Positions 45,582 through 55,602 of a stretch of DNA of 64,000 nucleotides are shown here, piece by piece (within the stretch, counting starts at the first letter, position 1; every line of letters begins with the position of its first letter). Below the pieces are notes generated by a model. The model had not been told where the DNA came from. It made no database searches and saw nothing but the letters and a program-made list of their open reading frames with translations. Source of the DNA: Pezicula radicicola (Eukaryota > Ascomycota > Leotiomycetes > Helotiales > Dermateaceae). Position numbers and translations under genes: made by a program. The DNA lies in NCBI GenBank assembly GCA_003008705.1, contig PDUO01000017.1:757032-821031 (forward strand), in the 5' to 3' direction.

Positions 45582-46863
45582 CTATTCGACGCCACCAAGA
45601 TACCTATAGATAACTGAAAAGTCCTTGCCGCTGCAACGCTCATCCTTCTCAGCCTCTTCGTAAACTTCCCGAGCCTTTTCGGCAAGCTCAAGTCTAGCTC
45701 CAGCTTCCTCAGCAGCAACGATTGCGAGCTTCAGGTCCTTCTTCATCAAGCTAATACCAAAGCCACCCTTGTAGTCTCGGCCTGCGGGAGCTCCATCAAC
45801 AACACCAGCAACAGGGTTGTTAACCTCACTTGGCCAGCACTTTCCAGTACTAATATTGATCAGGTTGCCAAGAACCTTTCGATCAAGACCCCATTGTATA
45901 CCCAAGTTCATAGCCTCGCAAGTTGCGATGTTGTTGATAGCGAGCAGATAGTTATTAGCGAGCTTCCCGGAAAGGCCTGCTCCTTGAGCACCACAGTGCA
46001 ACACCTTCTTGCCCATCATCAAAAGAATTGGCTCGACACGTGAGACCAACTCATCAGGAGCACCAAGCATAAACGTCAGAGTACCTGCTGTAGCACCTAC
46101 AACACCACCTGACATTGGCGCATCAACAAACTTGCCCTGCTGCGTTGCATGAACCGCATTGGCAATCTCCCGTGAAGAAGCTGGGTCAATTGTAGAGCAG
46201 TCAATGAAAAGTCGGTCTTTGTTGGTCGTCTCCATGGGAAGAGGATCCTTCAAAATCTGGCCAAGGACATTCTTAACGTGAGATTGCTCAGGTAGTACAG
46301 TGATTGTTGTCTCCTATACCAAATCTTGTCAGCAGATGCAAAAGAAATTGACATAGAATAACAAGCAAATGTATGCGGTAAATATCAGAGGATTGGCTCG
46401 TTGTAAAGTTTTGAAATCACTTGAAAAATCACCCATAACGGGTGACCCAACTTAGATCATGGATAGAACAAACTCATCATAGAAAATTGTGGAAAAACTG
46501 TTCATGGAGAAACTCACGGAATTCTCAGCGGCTTCTCGGATGCTTCCGGCGACCTCCACAGCAGCTCCTCCGCCAGCAGCCTTTGTCTCATTTTCGAAGC
46601 GCTTGGATGCTTCAGAATTGATATCATAGATGCGAATCGTATCGGAGGTAGGTAGCTTCTTTTGGAGGTTCTTGGCCATGTTGTAGCCTGTCTTCAGTCA
46701 GTCGATGTTTAATGTCGCATGTTCCAGCAGACGTACCCATCTGTCCAAGACCAATGAAACCCCATTGCCTCTGTCTTCCAGCAGTGCCAGAGAAGGTTCT
46801 ACGCTGTGCAGAGCGCACCATAGAGCGCACCATGGGTGCAGATATTCGGACGTTGGTTCTCAT
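45582..46863 (-). CDS. 3-hydroxyisobutyrate dehydrogenase, mitochondrial
   Basis: An NAD+-dependent beta-hydroxyacid dehydrogenase of valine breakdown that turns 3-hydroxyisobutyrate into methylmalonate semialdehyde. Three exons: 46863-46737, 46687-46518 and 46313-45582; 342 residues. The first 30 residues (MRTNVRISAPMVRSMVRSAQ, RRTFSG) are basic and Ser/Arg-rich, a mitochondrial presequence. The NAD-binding GFIGLGQMGYNMAKNL spans the first intron. FIDCSTIDPASSREIA and DAPMSGGVVGATAGTL (substrate-binding) follow, then GAGLSGKLANNYLLA; here the catalytic lysine sits in GKLANN. DYKGGFGISLMKKDLKLA closes the family fold. No lesion. It is separate from the decayed cluster at 18-22 kb. Confidence 0.93.
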
Positions 46864-47622
46864 GGCGGTCAGACGTAGATGTTGTTGTGTTGAGAATCGT
46901 GGGGGTAAGCTTTCGTGGAAAGTTCAGAGTAGTAATTTAATCTTACGTAGGGTTCCTGATCGCTCCTCGCTCCTCCTGACGCCATTCACCGGACGCGTGG
47001 GGAACTGGGGATGGGGAAGGACGAGAAAAAGCGGACACCAGCTGCAGAGCTCAGTTCCAACCGAATTGACCGAAACCGAATTGCCGATCAAGAAAAAGAA
47101 TTGACCTATGAGAGCCACGGTAAATGCTTTCTCTGTTGGTTACTACATGATTAGTAGGGTTAGTACAGTAGTGTTAGACATATAGCATTGGGTTTCATAT
47201 GACGCAAACAGCCGCCTGAACAAACGACAAACGGTGTCTATGATATGTCCCTCAGAAGAGGAAGGAGTATTTAAGAAAGAAAATGAGAAGGAGGGAAGAG
47301 AATTTCTTTTGGATCTTAAGCTGCGTAAGCGAACGGCCCCTGCTTGTAAGCCACGTGCAAACTTCACGATAGCCTCATTTTTGCCCATAAGTGTATCATT
47401 GGCCCATTTTGGATTCGAGCAATAGCAGGAAATCTTGCAAAAGCGCACAGTAAATTCTGGGTATCTCTAGGGCCATAGATCCTCCTTTCCCTTTTGCATC
47501 CGGGCTTCTGCCCAATCTAACGACCGTCCCACCGTCCAGTCTATTAAAACAATATATAACCAGCCAACCAGAGTATAAGACACAAAACAGAAGCATTACC
47601 ACACCATTACCATATCTAAAAC
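46864..47622. other. Intergenic region, no gene seen
   Basis: The HIBADH promoter lies in the first few hundred bases. Short open frames on both strands here have no family features. Confidence 0.5.
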
Positions 47623-48381
47623 TTACCTCTTCTTCCTATTCCCTGTCTCATTCGCAAGGACATGTTCCAATGCCATTGCGGCCCGGCGTTCTCCTCTCCT
47701 GAAGACGCCATTGAACATCTCGGGCAAGATCATTTTGCTATTTGCATGCTCAAGAGCAAACCCCACCTCTGCCGAATTTCCCAATCGCTCCCTACTCACT
47801 CTAATAGCCTCTTCCAGCAACTCGGTTCCTACACCAGTTCCTCTATACCTCATGCGTGTAGTCCACGCTCTAATTATTCCCTTCCCGCCCTTTGAAGCCC
47901 TCCTCTTTCTCGGACTGACACCACCGCTCCTCTCCAGCCTCAAAATAAGAGCACCAATGATGTCCTCTCCGTATTTAGACCCAATTATCGTATCTTCCTC
48001 CCCATCCTCGTTCTTCGCGAATTTCCAAGAGAATTCCTCTGCCAGAGTGATATAGCCGCCCGTAGCGCTCCTTACAGCTACAAGACACGCCATTGTAACA
48101 CCTGCGCATGTTGTCACCACTATCCCAATATCATCACGCGTTTTATACATCAACTGACTGACGACCCCCAGTATCAAAACATAAGCGGCGATCGTCAGGG
48201 GATGAAAGATAATTGTCCGCGAAGCAATTTGTCGCTGTTGCGCAATCGAGTCTGCAATGAGCTTTAGTGCGGCAACTTTATCTGTCTCCGCAGTCAGAGT
48301 CGACGTTGTGAGGGGTGGTATTTCGTCGAGGGGATTGGCGGCAGGTACCGTGGCGCGAAAGTCTGAGGGAGCGATTGACAT
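47623..48381 (-). CDS. Membrane-linked GNAT-fold N-acetyltransferase-like protein
   Basis: A 252-residue protein from the ATG at 48381 (MSIAPSDFRATVPAANPLDE). An in-frame ATG at 48525 would add 48 residues, but the later one gives a family-like start. Residues about 60-115 form two hydrophobic segments (IIFHPLTIAAYVLILGVVSQ and IGIVVTTCAGVTMACLVAV) split by a short charged loop. After them comes a GNAT-like core: WKFAKNEDGEEDTIIGSKYG, a strand/loop with WTTRMRYRGTGVGTELLEEA (the R-x-x-G-x-G acetyl-CoA loop is seen as RYRGTGVG) and a final NGVFRRGERRAAMALEHVL. It probably acetylates a small molecule or peptide at a membrane; substrate unknown. Confidence 0.75.
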   Translation of the reverse strand: MSIAPSDFRATVPAANPLDEIPPLTTSTLTAETDKVAALKLIADSIAQQRQIASRTIIFHPLTIAAYVLILGVVSQLMYKTRDDIGIVVTTCAGVTMACLVAVRSATGGYITLAEEFSWKFAKNEDGEEDTIIGSKYGEDIIGALILRLERSGGVSPRKRRASKGGKGIIRAWTTRMRYRGTGVGTELLEEAIRVSRERLGNSAEVGFALEHANSKMILPEMFNGVFRRGERRAAMALEHVLANETGNRKKR

Positions 48382-50870
48382 AGTTGCGAGTGAGGAGGGA
48401 ATGATTGGTGGGAGAGTTTGAGAGGAGTAGGCGTCGAGGAGCGGTGTCGATGTGTTGGAGTTGAGGGTTGAGGCTGGTAGGACGAGATTAGCTCGCAGGA
48501 AGGTGAAGAAGGCTACACCACACATTGGTTAGCAAATGACACGCGGCATAGCTTGGGTTTGCAGAAAAATAAAATAGCATGCTTCTTTTCTGTAGAAATG
48601 TATACCTTGTGGGTTCTGGTGTCTTCCTAAATGGAGCAGCAGGGCTGGAGAAGTTGATTGACTACTACCTATGCAACGTCGAACAGAACATATTTGGAAG
48701 AAAAAAAGAACTTGCCAAGCAGACCAAGGAGAAAAAGACAGAAAACTCAAAGATAGAAAACAAATAAAGCCCAAGAATTACTAACCCGCACTGGTCTTGA
48801 ACCCAGGAACAGCATTCATTCTATCCGTGATGTTACTAGTTCCATGTCCACTGCGTAGGTTCAGCTCCCGTGGAGGCATAGCCGGATCCCAAAGAGGAAA
48901 TATCTGACAATTAGAAATGAAAAACACACGGGTTACTCCACAAGTAGCTCCTTGGAAAAGGAAGGTCGTCCATGAATGCCTTTATATCTTCGACGATTGC
49001 AGCCAACCCTTACCCCCACGTGTTTATTGGTTGAAGAGACTTTCTTATCTGTTGGTTACAAGCCAAGACTTAACCTGGTCGTAAGGTTGTTATCATCCGT
49101 ATATCAGATTTTGATACGCTTATGAGCTGAAGGTATAAATGCGAGTTTCGTGGGGTCAATCTCATGTGAGTCTGCTTATCATTGGTTCGAAAGCATCGCC
49201 AAGAATTAGGCGTCGCATGTAAACTAATCCATGCGAGTCTCTCTATCAAATCGCACAAAGAGGAATTTTCGTGGCTTGAGATCTGGGCCAGGGATCAGGT
49301 GAGGCTTCATTAGGCTTCATCTCGTGTGCTGAAGGGGCTTGAGTCTTATGATTCCATGTCTTGCGGCACAGACAATATGAGGTCACAACGCAAATAATAA
49401 TGAGGAAGTCTTTGGTATACTTCGTACAAAAGTACATTTATTTCCCAGACCAGAAAGCGCAACGGCATATCTTTGCCTGAGGAAACATAAACTGTACAGG
49501 AGTATGATGCAGAAGAAGAAACAAGGACAAGCGACAATACGCAATTTCTAAATGAGCTGACGAGCTTTTACCTGCACCAATATCCAGAGTGAACTTTTAG
49601 AAGGGCTGCCTATGCCTGTTATCCGATATCATCACGGCATCGCCGGGTTTGCCACATCTTTCTCCGATTTCTCGCGAGGAGGTTATCCAACTCGAGGATC
49701 CTGGATCACATCATCAAGGTTGACGAGTTGGCATGTTATTACTACAGTCAACCTTATAAAGTTTTCAGCCATGAAAGCTTCCCATAGCGATAGGCGGACT
49801 TAGTGCCTTGGAGGCTCTCAAGTTGTGGCTTTCAAAGAGTAACAGCGCTAAGATAAATAATAGAGAGGCGGTCGCGCACGCTAAAGGTAAGAACAGAGGG
49901 AAAATGTAGTTGATCTTTATTCTTCTCTCCAAGAGCGAAGACACTAAGGCAAGCTCAATTGGAATAAACGATATGAAGAGACTCTCATATTTTTTTGGAT
50001 TCGGTAGCTCATCTCGCAGTATATTCAAGTTCTTAATGCATAAGTGTTTGGCCATTGTTGGCTTCGGACTCTGATTGGGCATGGAAGCTACGCCGGTTCT
50101 TGGCGAGAAGGCCACCGAAGTAAGACATTAACTTCAAAAATATTTACTCAGGGGCGGATTGTCAATCGCTAATCTGGCCATGAGATAGTAAGTGGGATTC
50201 TTTAACGAGTTGGATTATTTTTTTTAATAAAAAAAAGAAGAAGAAAGATTGTTGTAGGAGACTAATAGAGATAGGACTGCAACCTCACTTGGTAAAAGAG
50301 AAGAGAGAGTGGTTTATTACTCAATGTACAGTACACTAATTACCATTTAAAAGAATCCAAGCCAACAGCATCTTGTTTCAAATCGCCAGGGTCAACTTTG
50401 GCTATTTAAAAAGCTGCTAGTTACAGCACCAGTCTTGTGCAGGCTTTTCAAGTATCTCGCTTAGAGAGAAAAAAAGGGGGAACTTCTTCTCTTCGCGCCT
50501 CAACCTCAACACTTGCAAGTCCTTGACATGGCTGGTTTTCAGACACCATTTTCCGCATATGTAGATTCCGCAATGGCTTTACTTTTGGGAACGGAGTTCT
50601 TGCGATTGTTCTTTATGTCAACCGCCACTAACTGTTTATTTTTCTTTGTCCTATCACCATGATGGAATTGGACGAGTTCTTAAAAATTACGTTTTCAGGT
50701 CACCAGGTCAGCAATTCTTTGTTCATCTCTCTATATACAAACAATTTTTCCTCTTTTTCCCAGTTGTATCCCATAGTATCAATATCACTAATAACATTGT
50801 GATCACTTAATTCTTAACCTAGATTCAAAACCATACAAATTATTCAAGTCTATCAAATCGAACACTTACC
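48382..50870. other. Long intergenic region
   Basis: It holds the promoters of the flanking divergent genes. A minus-strand open frame from the ATG at 50082 to 49765 (105 codons) has two hydrophobic segments (KINYIFPLFLPLACATASLL) and could be a small membrane protein, but I cannot support it further. A TATA-like TATATACAAAC at 50732 lies about 130 bp before the next gene. Confidence 0.45.
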
Positions 50871-51104
50871 ATGTCGACTACTTCACCACCCTCAACTCCA
50901 ATCTCACCTCCACCTGAAGCATTAACTCCAAGGTCTCCAGGTTTCAACCGAACAGCCTTCAATCGTGAAAGCTACTATAACGCATGGAAGCTACCCGAGC
51001 TTCCTTCCGTGTCCGTCTCTGATGTTACCTCCGGTGTCCTTGCTATGGCAGTCGTGGGAATTTTCACTTGGTACGGCATACCAGGCGCACTTGAGTCTCT
51101 ATAA
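50871..51104 (+). CDS. Small single-pass membrane protein, hypothetical
   Basis: A 77-residue open frame starting MSTTSPPSTPISPPPEALTP. The first 30 residues are Pro/Ser/Thr-rich with SP and TP sites, like targets of proline-directed kinases. Residues 53-72 (SGVLAMAVVGIFTWYGIPGA) form one membrane segment, and the tail is only a few residues, so it would be tail-anchored. The start follows CTTACC, a good fungal context, with a pyrimidine-rich leader. No intron and no paralog nearby. Support rests on coding character alone. Confidence 0.5.
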   Translation: MSTTSPPSTPISPPPEALTPRSPGFNRTAFNRESYYNAWKLPELPSVSVSDVTSGVLAMAVVGIFTWYGIPGALESL

Positions 51105-51703
51105 CTTTGCCGAATCGGAGGATTATCAAAATCGCGGTTTTCGAGATTGAAAAATTACGCTAGAAATTTATATGCACGCAATTTCGCAGACTTTATTTGC
51201 GTCGAATATATTCGCGTCACGCGAAGGAAGTTTAAGCCTTTAGCTGTCTGTCACGTTAAGCAAGATGGTTTGTGAGGTGATGAGTTAGCTGGACATTATT
51301 GGCGGTCATTTTAAAGCGTGTTTGATCAGGGGTCAAGGTGTAAATATAAAACACGTCTTTACTAGTGGGAAAGGACTCTTGCTCATATAACGTGCTTTCT
51401 GTTCAGGGGCTTTTTGTATGGTGGACTTCGATAGCAATATCAAACTCAGGGAGTGATTTGAGAGTTTACATAGCACTCCTGATGTCAGAGTGCTTTTTGT
51501 AGTGAAACTCAATTATGACCGTTACAGGCACTAGGGAATAAAATAGATCTATTTTGCTCCAGATAAAGTTCTGATTAAAGTTCCTAATTCCAATTCTTAT
51601 CTGGTAGTAACTAATTTATGGCGTGTGTATAGATTCTTTCCTTTCTCTCAATTGTGTCCTGATTATCTCACCTCCCAATCCACTACAAACCACAAACTAT
51701 ACA
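51105..51703. other. Intergenic region, no gene seen
   Basis: Between two co-directional small genes; no repeats or motifs beyond a CT-rich leader before 51704. Confidence 0.5.
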
Positions 51704-52285
51704 ATGTCAAGCAGCGAGGAAGTAACACACAACAAGCATCACTGCATAATGGAAAATAGCAACGAAGAACCAATGATACCGACAGCCCACGAAGAAGCAT
51801 CTGTAGAAACACCAGTAGAAGCACTAGCAGAATCGCCAGCCACCCATAAGTACATCTGCAAATGGTCAAACCCATTCCGCTCCAAACACAAGATTTACCA
51901 CATTTCAACCGTCCCATCAGCCTTCGCTGTCATCGAATTCCTAATTTCGGTATTTTATTGCCCACACCCTCCTCAAACAACGCGTGGAGCAACTCTTTTA
52001 TGGACTCTCCAATACACAGGCCCTGTCATTTACTCGGGGATAAGCCAGATTGTCTTTTCGGCCAGTTCTTTTCACTCCAGCAAACATCCTGTTGCTCCTG
52101 CTGTACTTTGTGGCTGTACTCTCACTGCTTGTTTGGTTTTAATATGGTACAAGACTATGTCAGCTCTGTGGCACACTATCGAGCCGTCTTTTACAGGTGC
52201 CGGTGCTGTTTTCAACTGGATAGGAGGGATGTTGGTGACGATAGTTGGGCTAGGATTTTTGTTGTTCCTATTGCCAGCTGCTTAG
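51704..52285 (+). CDS. Four-pass membrane protein, hypothetical, possible C-terminal stop mutation
   Basis: A 193-residue protein starting MSSSEEVTHNKHHCI with an acidic, Glu/Thr-rich cytosolic N-terminus of about 65 residues. Four hydrophobic segments follow (near AFAVIEFLISVFY, LLWTLQYTGPVIYSGISQIV, APAVLCGCTLTACLVLIW, IGGMLVTIVGLGFLLFLLP). No known family. The ORF ends LLPAA then TAG at 52283, but the same frame continues for 21 codons as a hydrophilic tail (YGFQKEWKPEKFEDVELGSL) to a TAA at 52349. That tail looks like a genuine cytosolic C-terminus. So the TAG may be a recent nonsense change, a read-through site, or the acceptor of an intron (GTGACG...CTTAG, 51 nt) that I think less likely because it would remove the fourth membrane segment. 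Confidence 0.6.
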   Translation: MSSSEEVTHNKHHCIMENSNEEPMIPTAHEEASVETPVEALAESPATHKYICKWSNPFRSKHKIYHISTVPSAFAVIEFLISVFYCPHPPQTTRGATLLWTLQYTGPVIYSGISQIVFSASSFHSSKHPVAPAVLCGCTLTACLVLIWYKTMSALWHTIEPSFTGAGAVFNWIGGMLVTIVGLGFLLFLLPAA

Positions 52286-53000
52286 TATGGCTTTCAGAAA
52301 GAGTGGAAGCCTGAGAAATTTGAGGACGTGGAGCTTGGGTCGCTAGCATAACTTGAAGTTCTAGATTGGGAGTGGATTTTAAAGTGTCTTTTCAGCTATC
52401 AGATAGAATGACAGGGGTGTATGTATATATCTTGGGGGTACAATATCTGATAGTCAATGAGAGGACTTTACCTGTTACACATTAGTAATAGTATGTTTAA
52501 CCTAGTCTTATTTCGAAGACTTAATTGAGAAATAATTAGAGGACTTCTGTAATTGAACTCGATCATAGAGCTATAGGATCGCACTGAGTAAGAGTACGTG
52601 CTTATGCTCCATTCAAAGGGTTGTCCTAGAGCTCGCTTAATTGACACCAGAGTTTAGTCCAGAAAAAGGGGCACGTCATTATCCCTCTATTTTCTAGGCT
52701 ACAACCTTTCTGACGACGCTAAGTTAGCATTCGGGACAGATTGCAATAATGGCTCACTAAGCATTTATTACTAACTTCTCAGTTTTATAACCATTCGACA
52801 ACTTTTGAGCCTAGCATATTCTTAAGCAAATCGTTGCATTTAGTGTAAGAAGTACATTTTCAGATTTTAATAATACCAGGCACTAAAGAATTAGATAACT
52901 CATTAAGCAGCATTTTTGTATTATGCCCTTAACAGCCCTTCGATAGGCCAATCCTCCTGAAGACTATCATCCACGGAGAACTTGATTCATTCGTATTATC
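52286..53000. other. Intergenic region, no gene seen
   Basis: Between convergent genes. It contains the possible C-terminal extension (52286-52351) and a TCGCTTAA motif at 52633-52640. Confidence 0.5.
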
Positions 53001-54125
53001 TCAATCATATGAGTTGCTAGCTGACGTAGATTTCTTCATGATTGTCTCTTCAAGATCAGCAATCAAGTTTGATCTAATATGTTCGTGCTTCCATCTTGGG
53101 TCGGATCCCCTATGGTAAGGGTCCGTTGGTTCGAAGCTCCACGTCTTTTCCACCCTTCCATCCAAACAAAGTTCAATGACCTTGACTAATAGCAAAATCT
53201 TGTTTCTAGAACTGTACCAATTCAAACATGTATTGATATAGCGAGTCAGAATTTCAACAAGTGTCTGCGGATGCATCAAACCTTCTCTTACCCCCCGATT
53301 ACGAGCAACATTGGCATCTGACCACCGACTAGGTTTTTGAGTAAGACGTTCAATATCCGATATCGGCTCTATAAAGACATCCTGTAATATATTGGGGGTC
53401 TCTACGTTCAACACCAGCTTCTTCACTTTAATACCATTAGGTCCAGGTAAATGACCTTGGTAAAGATGTCTTTCAGGTGGTACCACACCTGTTGAATAGA
53501 GGGGGCGCAAGCTTAAAACTCCCATAAGAAGATTAAAAAAATCGGCAGCCAGTGGCGCGCACCATGCATTAGTGTGTGTGGATCTGAATCCGGAACGCAG
53601 ATGATCTGAGAACAAGCCCCCAACACCGCCACCAAGCCTGAACGTTACCTCAATGGTGTCCACGCAATGAGATAGGAACGGAAGGGTACACCATGTTGGA
53701 AATAGGTCCCATTCATTCCATATTACAACATCAAGACAGTATCTCAGTTCCTGTGATTTCAAAAAGCGAAGACGCGCCTCGGTGTATTCGAGGGAAATTT
53801 GGCGGTTTACAAAACAGAGCCCAGATCCTCCCAGAACTGGATCTGAAGAGTAATAGATATTTGAGCGGGAGAATTTATGGCTAACGGCGGTACGGTTATT
53901 CGTGGAAGGAGGTAAGCTCGGTGGGTGAGTAAAAAGTGTGAAGAGGGCTTCGTAGATAAGGTCTCGCAGTTCTCGGCTGAGACCGAGTAAAGATGCCTCT
54001 AACATTGCTTTTTGTGGAATGATGGCTGGCTTCTTGGTTAGAACTCCTGAGCAGAATTTCTTTGTGAACTTGCGAGACTTTAGACTACGAGAGACACGAT
54101 GCAACACCGAAGTCCTATAGGGCAT
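53001..54125 (-). CDS. F-box/2EXR-like domain protein, hypothetical
   Basis: An intronless gene for 374 residues. After a basic N-terminus (MPYRTSVLHRVSRSLKSRKF) comes the recognisable opening LLGLSRELRDLIYEALFTLF, which fits the F-box-like/2EXR helix-turn seen in many Leotiomycete and Sordariomycete hypothetical proteins. GLCFVNRQISLEYTEARLRF corresponds to the "return from L...V(N/C)RQ...EA" helix of this set. The remainder has no motif I recognise. Such genes are often in expanded, rapidly evolving sets; a relative with a stop codon lies 0.5 kb away on the opposite strand. Role in ubiquitin ligases is only possible, not shown. Confidence 0.7.
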   Translation of the reverse strand: MPYRTSVLHRVSRSLKSRKFTKKFCSGVLTKKPAIIPQKAMLEASLLGLSRELRDLIYEALFTLFTHPPSLPPSTNNRTAVSHKFSRSNIYYSSDPVLGGSGLCFVNRQISLEYTEARLRFLKSQELRYCLDVVIWNEWDLFPTWCTLPFLSHCVDTIEVTFRLGGGVGGLFSDHLRSGFRSTHTNAWCAPLAADFFNLLMGVLSLRPLYSTGVVPPERHLYQGHLPGPNGIKVKKLVLNVETPNILQDVFIEPISDIERLTQKPSRWSDANVARNRGVREGLMHPQTLVEILTRYINTCLNWYSSRNKILLLVKVIELCLDGRVEKTWSFEPTDPYHRGSDPRWKHEHIRSNLIADLEETIMKKSTSASNSYD

Positions 54126-54612
54126 AAGCTAAAGAACGCTAAGAAAGGGAAGCTAAGCGAGCATTAGAATGCCCTTAAAGGACAGCAAGCCCGTATCAAA
54201 GCCTATAGAAACTAAATAGCGTAGTATTTAAGAGTAATAACTAGAAGAATATAGAAAGTATTTATTGACTTATATGACTATCTATCTCTGTCCATAATTC
54301 GCTGTAACCCAGCTTCAGAAAATGTTGCGGTTAACTAAGATACTTTTTGAGAACAATGATAAGGTTTCGCTGGCTTTATCTAGCGTTGCCTTGTTTTTTC
54401 ATAGTCTGTCGGAATTAATGTCACTAAGAAGATAGTTAGCTTTATCACTAATACAAGCCTTGAGCTAGCATCTCTTAGTAAAGTGACTGTAGTTTTGTCT
54501 GGTACCATGCAACTTAAAACGTAATAAAACCTCTTAAATACCTAAAGATGCCAAACAAATCTGCTACTTCAACTCCAACTTCAATTCCAACTTGACATCT
54601 ACCAGACAAGCT
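54126..54612. other. Divergent promoter region
   Basis: 487 bp between two divergent 2EXR/F-box-like genes; AT-rich, no repeat or TATA box of note. Confidence 0.45.
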
Positions 54613-55524
54613 ATGTCACAACAAATAACAGAAGACAGCTATCCTGCCGGACTTGGCGTCCTCAGGGCTCTCCCTCGAGAAATCCGCGACAAAATCTACG
54701 TAGAAATTCTCTTTTTAGACCATCCAACTCAAGAACACCAAATCAACACCAGCATTCCACGTCGTCCAACACCAATCGATTTCTCATCGCCAACCTATGA
54801 ATATAAGAGTGGCATTGGGCTCTTATGCTCAAGTTGCATTATTTACGATGAGGCCTTGCCTGCTCTATATCAAAGCAACGAATTCACTATCATCATCCAT
54901 GCAGACAAATCTCGCTGGAAAAAACGGATACGTCCATATGAGTCCGTTCTGACACATGCGAGCAACAGTCGCTACATTATTATTGATAGTATAAAAGAGG
55001 ATATGCTGCGCCATATGCGAAATATCGTCCTTTTCGTTCCCATCAACGAAGCCCGTCCCTCGGATTATCAAAGCTCTAGAAGGACGCGGCTTAGCCAAGG
55101 AATGTCGTAGGGGAGCACCAAGAGTCTCATGTATGTCATGGAAGAGACCTGCTCCATGTTGCAGAAATGCGTCAATATCAATGAGCTTCTTGTAAAGACT
55201 CATGCTTTTTGCGGCACAATTGATGAGAAGTTGTTTGGACCCCTTTTGGCATTAAGAGGATGCAATAGGACAGAGATTTGGATTAGTGGTGGTGGAAGAC
55301 CGGTCCCACAACTTACGAAATTCTGTGGTGATAATGTTGAGGTAATTCTTGACTTTCCAAGGGAAGTCCCAACTCCAAGTCCTGGAGGTTCGAACGATTG
55401 GCGTATGCAGCCAAGTGAACTAAGATCACGGTTAACCTTTTTCGACTGGAATATTTGTTTGGGACGGAGGATTGAAAATAACGTTGTTACAATCTCTCAT
55501 TTCATACTTGGGGTATCTAATTAG
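54613..55524 (+). pseudogene. F-box/2EXR-like domain protein with in-frame TAG
   Basis: One frame runs 304 codons from the ATG at 54613 (MSQQITEDSYPAGLG) to the TAA/TAG end at 55524, broken only by a TAG at 55108-55110. The opening VLRALPREIRDKIYVEILF is the F-box/2EXR-like helix, and GLLCSSCIIYDEALPALYQ the following "C..I..EALP.LY" helix typical of this set. After the stop the same frame continues with MEETCSMLQKCVNINELLV and a strand-helix pattern, so both halves belong together. CAG to TAG is the simplest origin. If translated only to the stop, a 165-residue protein with the N-terminal domain would remain. Confidence 0.65.
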
Positions 55525-55602
55525 TATTTATTGCAAATATAAAATACAAACCGCCGCCTTTTGAGTGCCCTTAGCAAAACTCGTTTCTTTACAAAGTAGC
55601 AA

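Noticed and set aside
48800..48880. tRNA-like stretch (GGGTTCAAGACC on the minus strand)
   Set aside because: A T-arm-like piece is present, but no matching acceptor stem, D-arm or anticodon arm could be folded around it.
49765..50082. Small hydrophobic minus-strand frame
   Set aside because: Two hydrophobic stretches but no other evidence; kept only as a note in the intergenic entry.
21564..55524. Reassigned TAG codon (alternative genetic code)
   Set aside because: Intact genes such as the permease, the AA9 gene and HIBADH end with TAG, so TAG works as a stop here.
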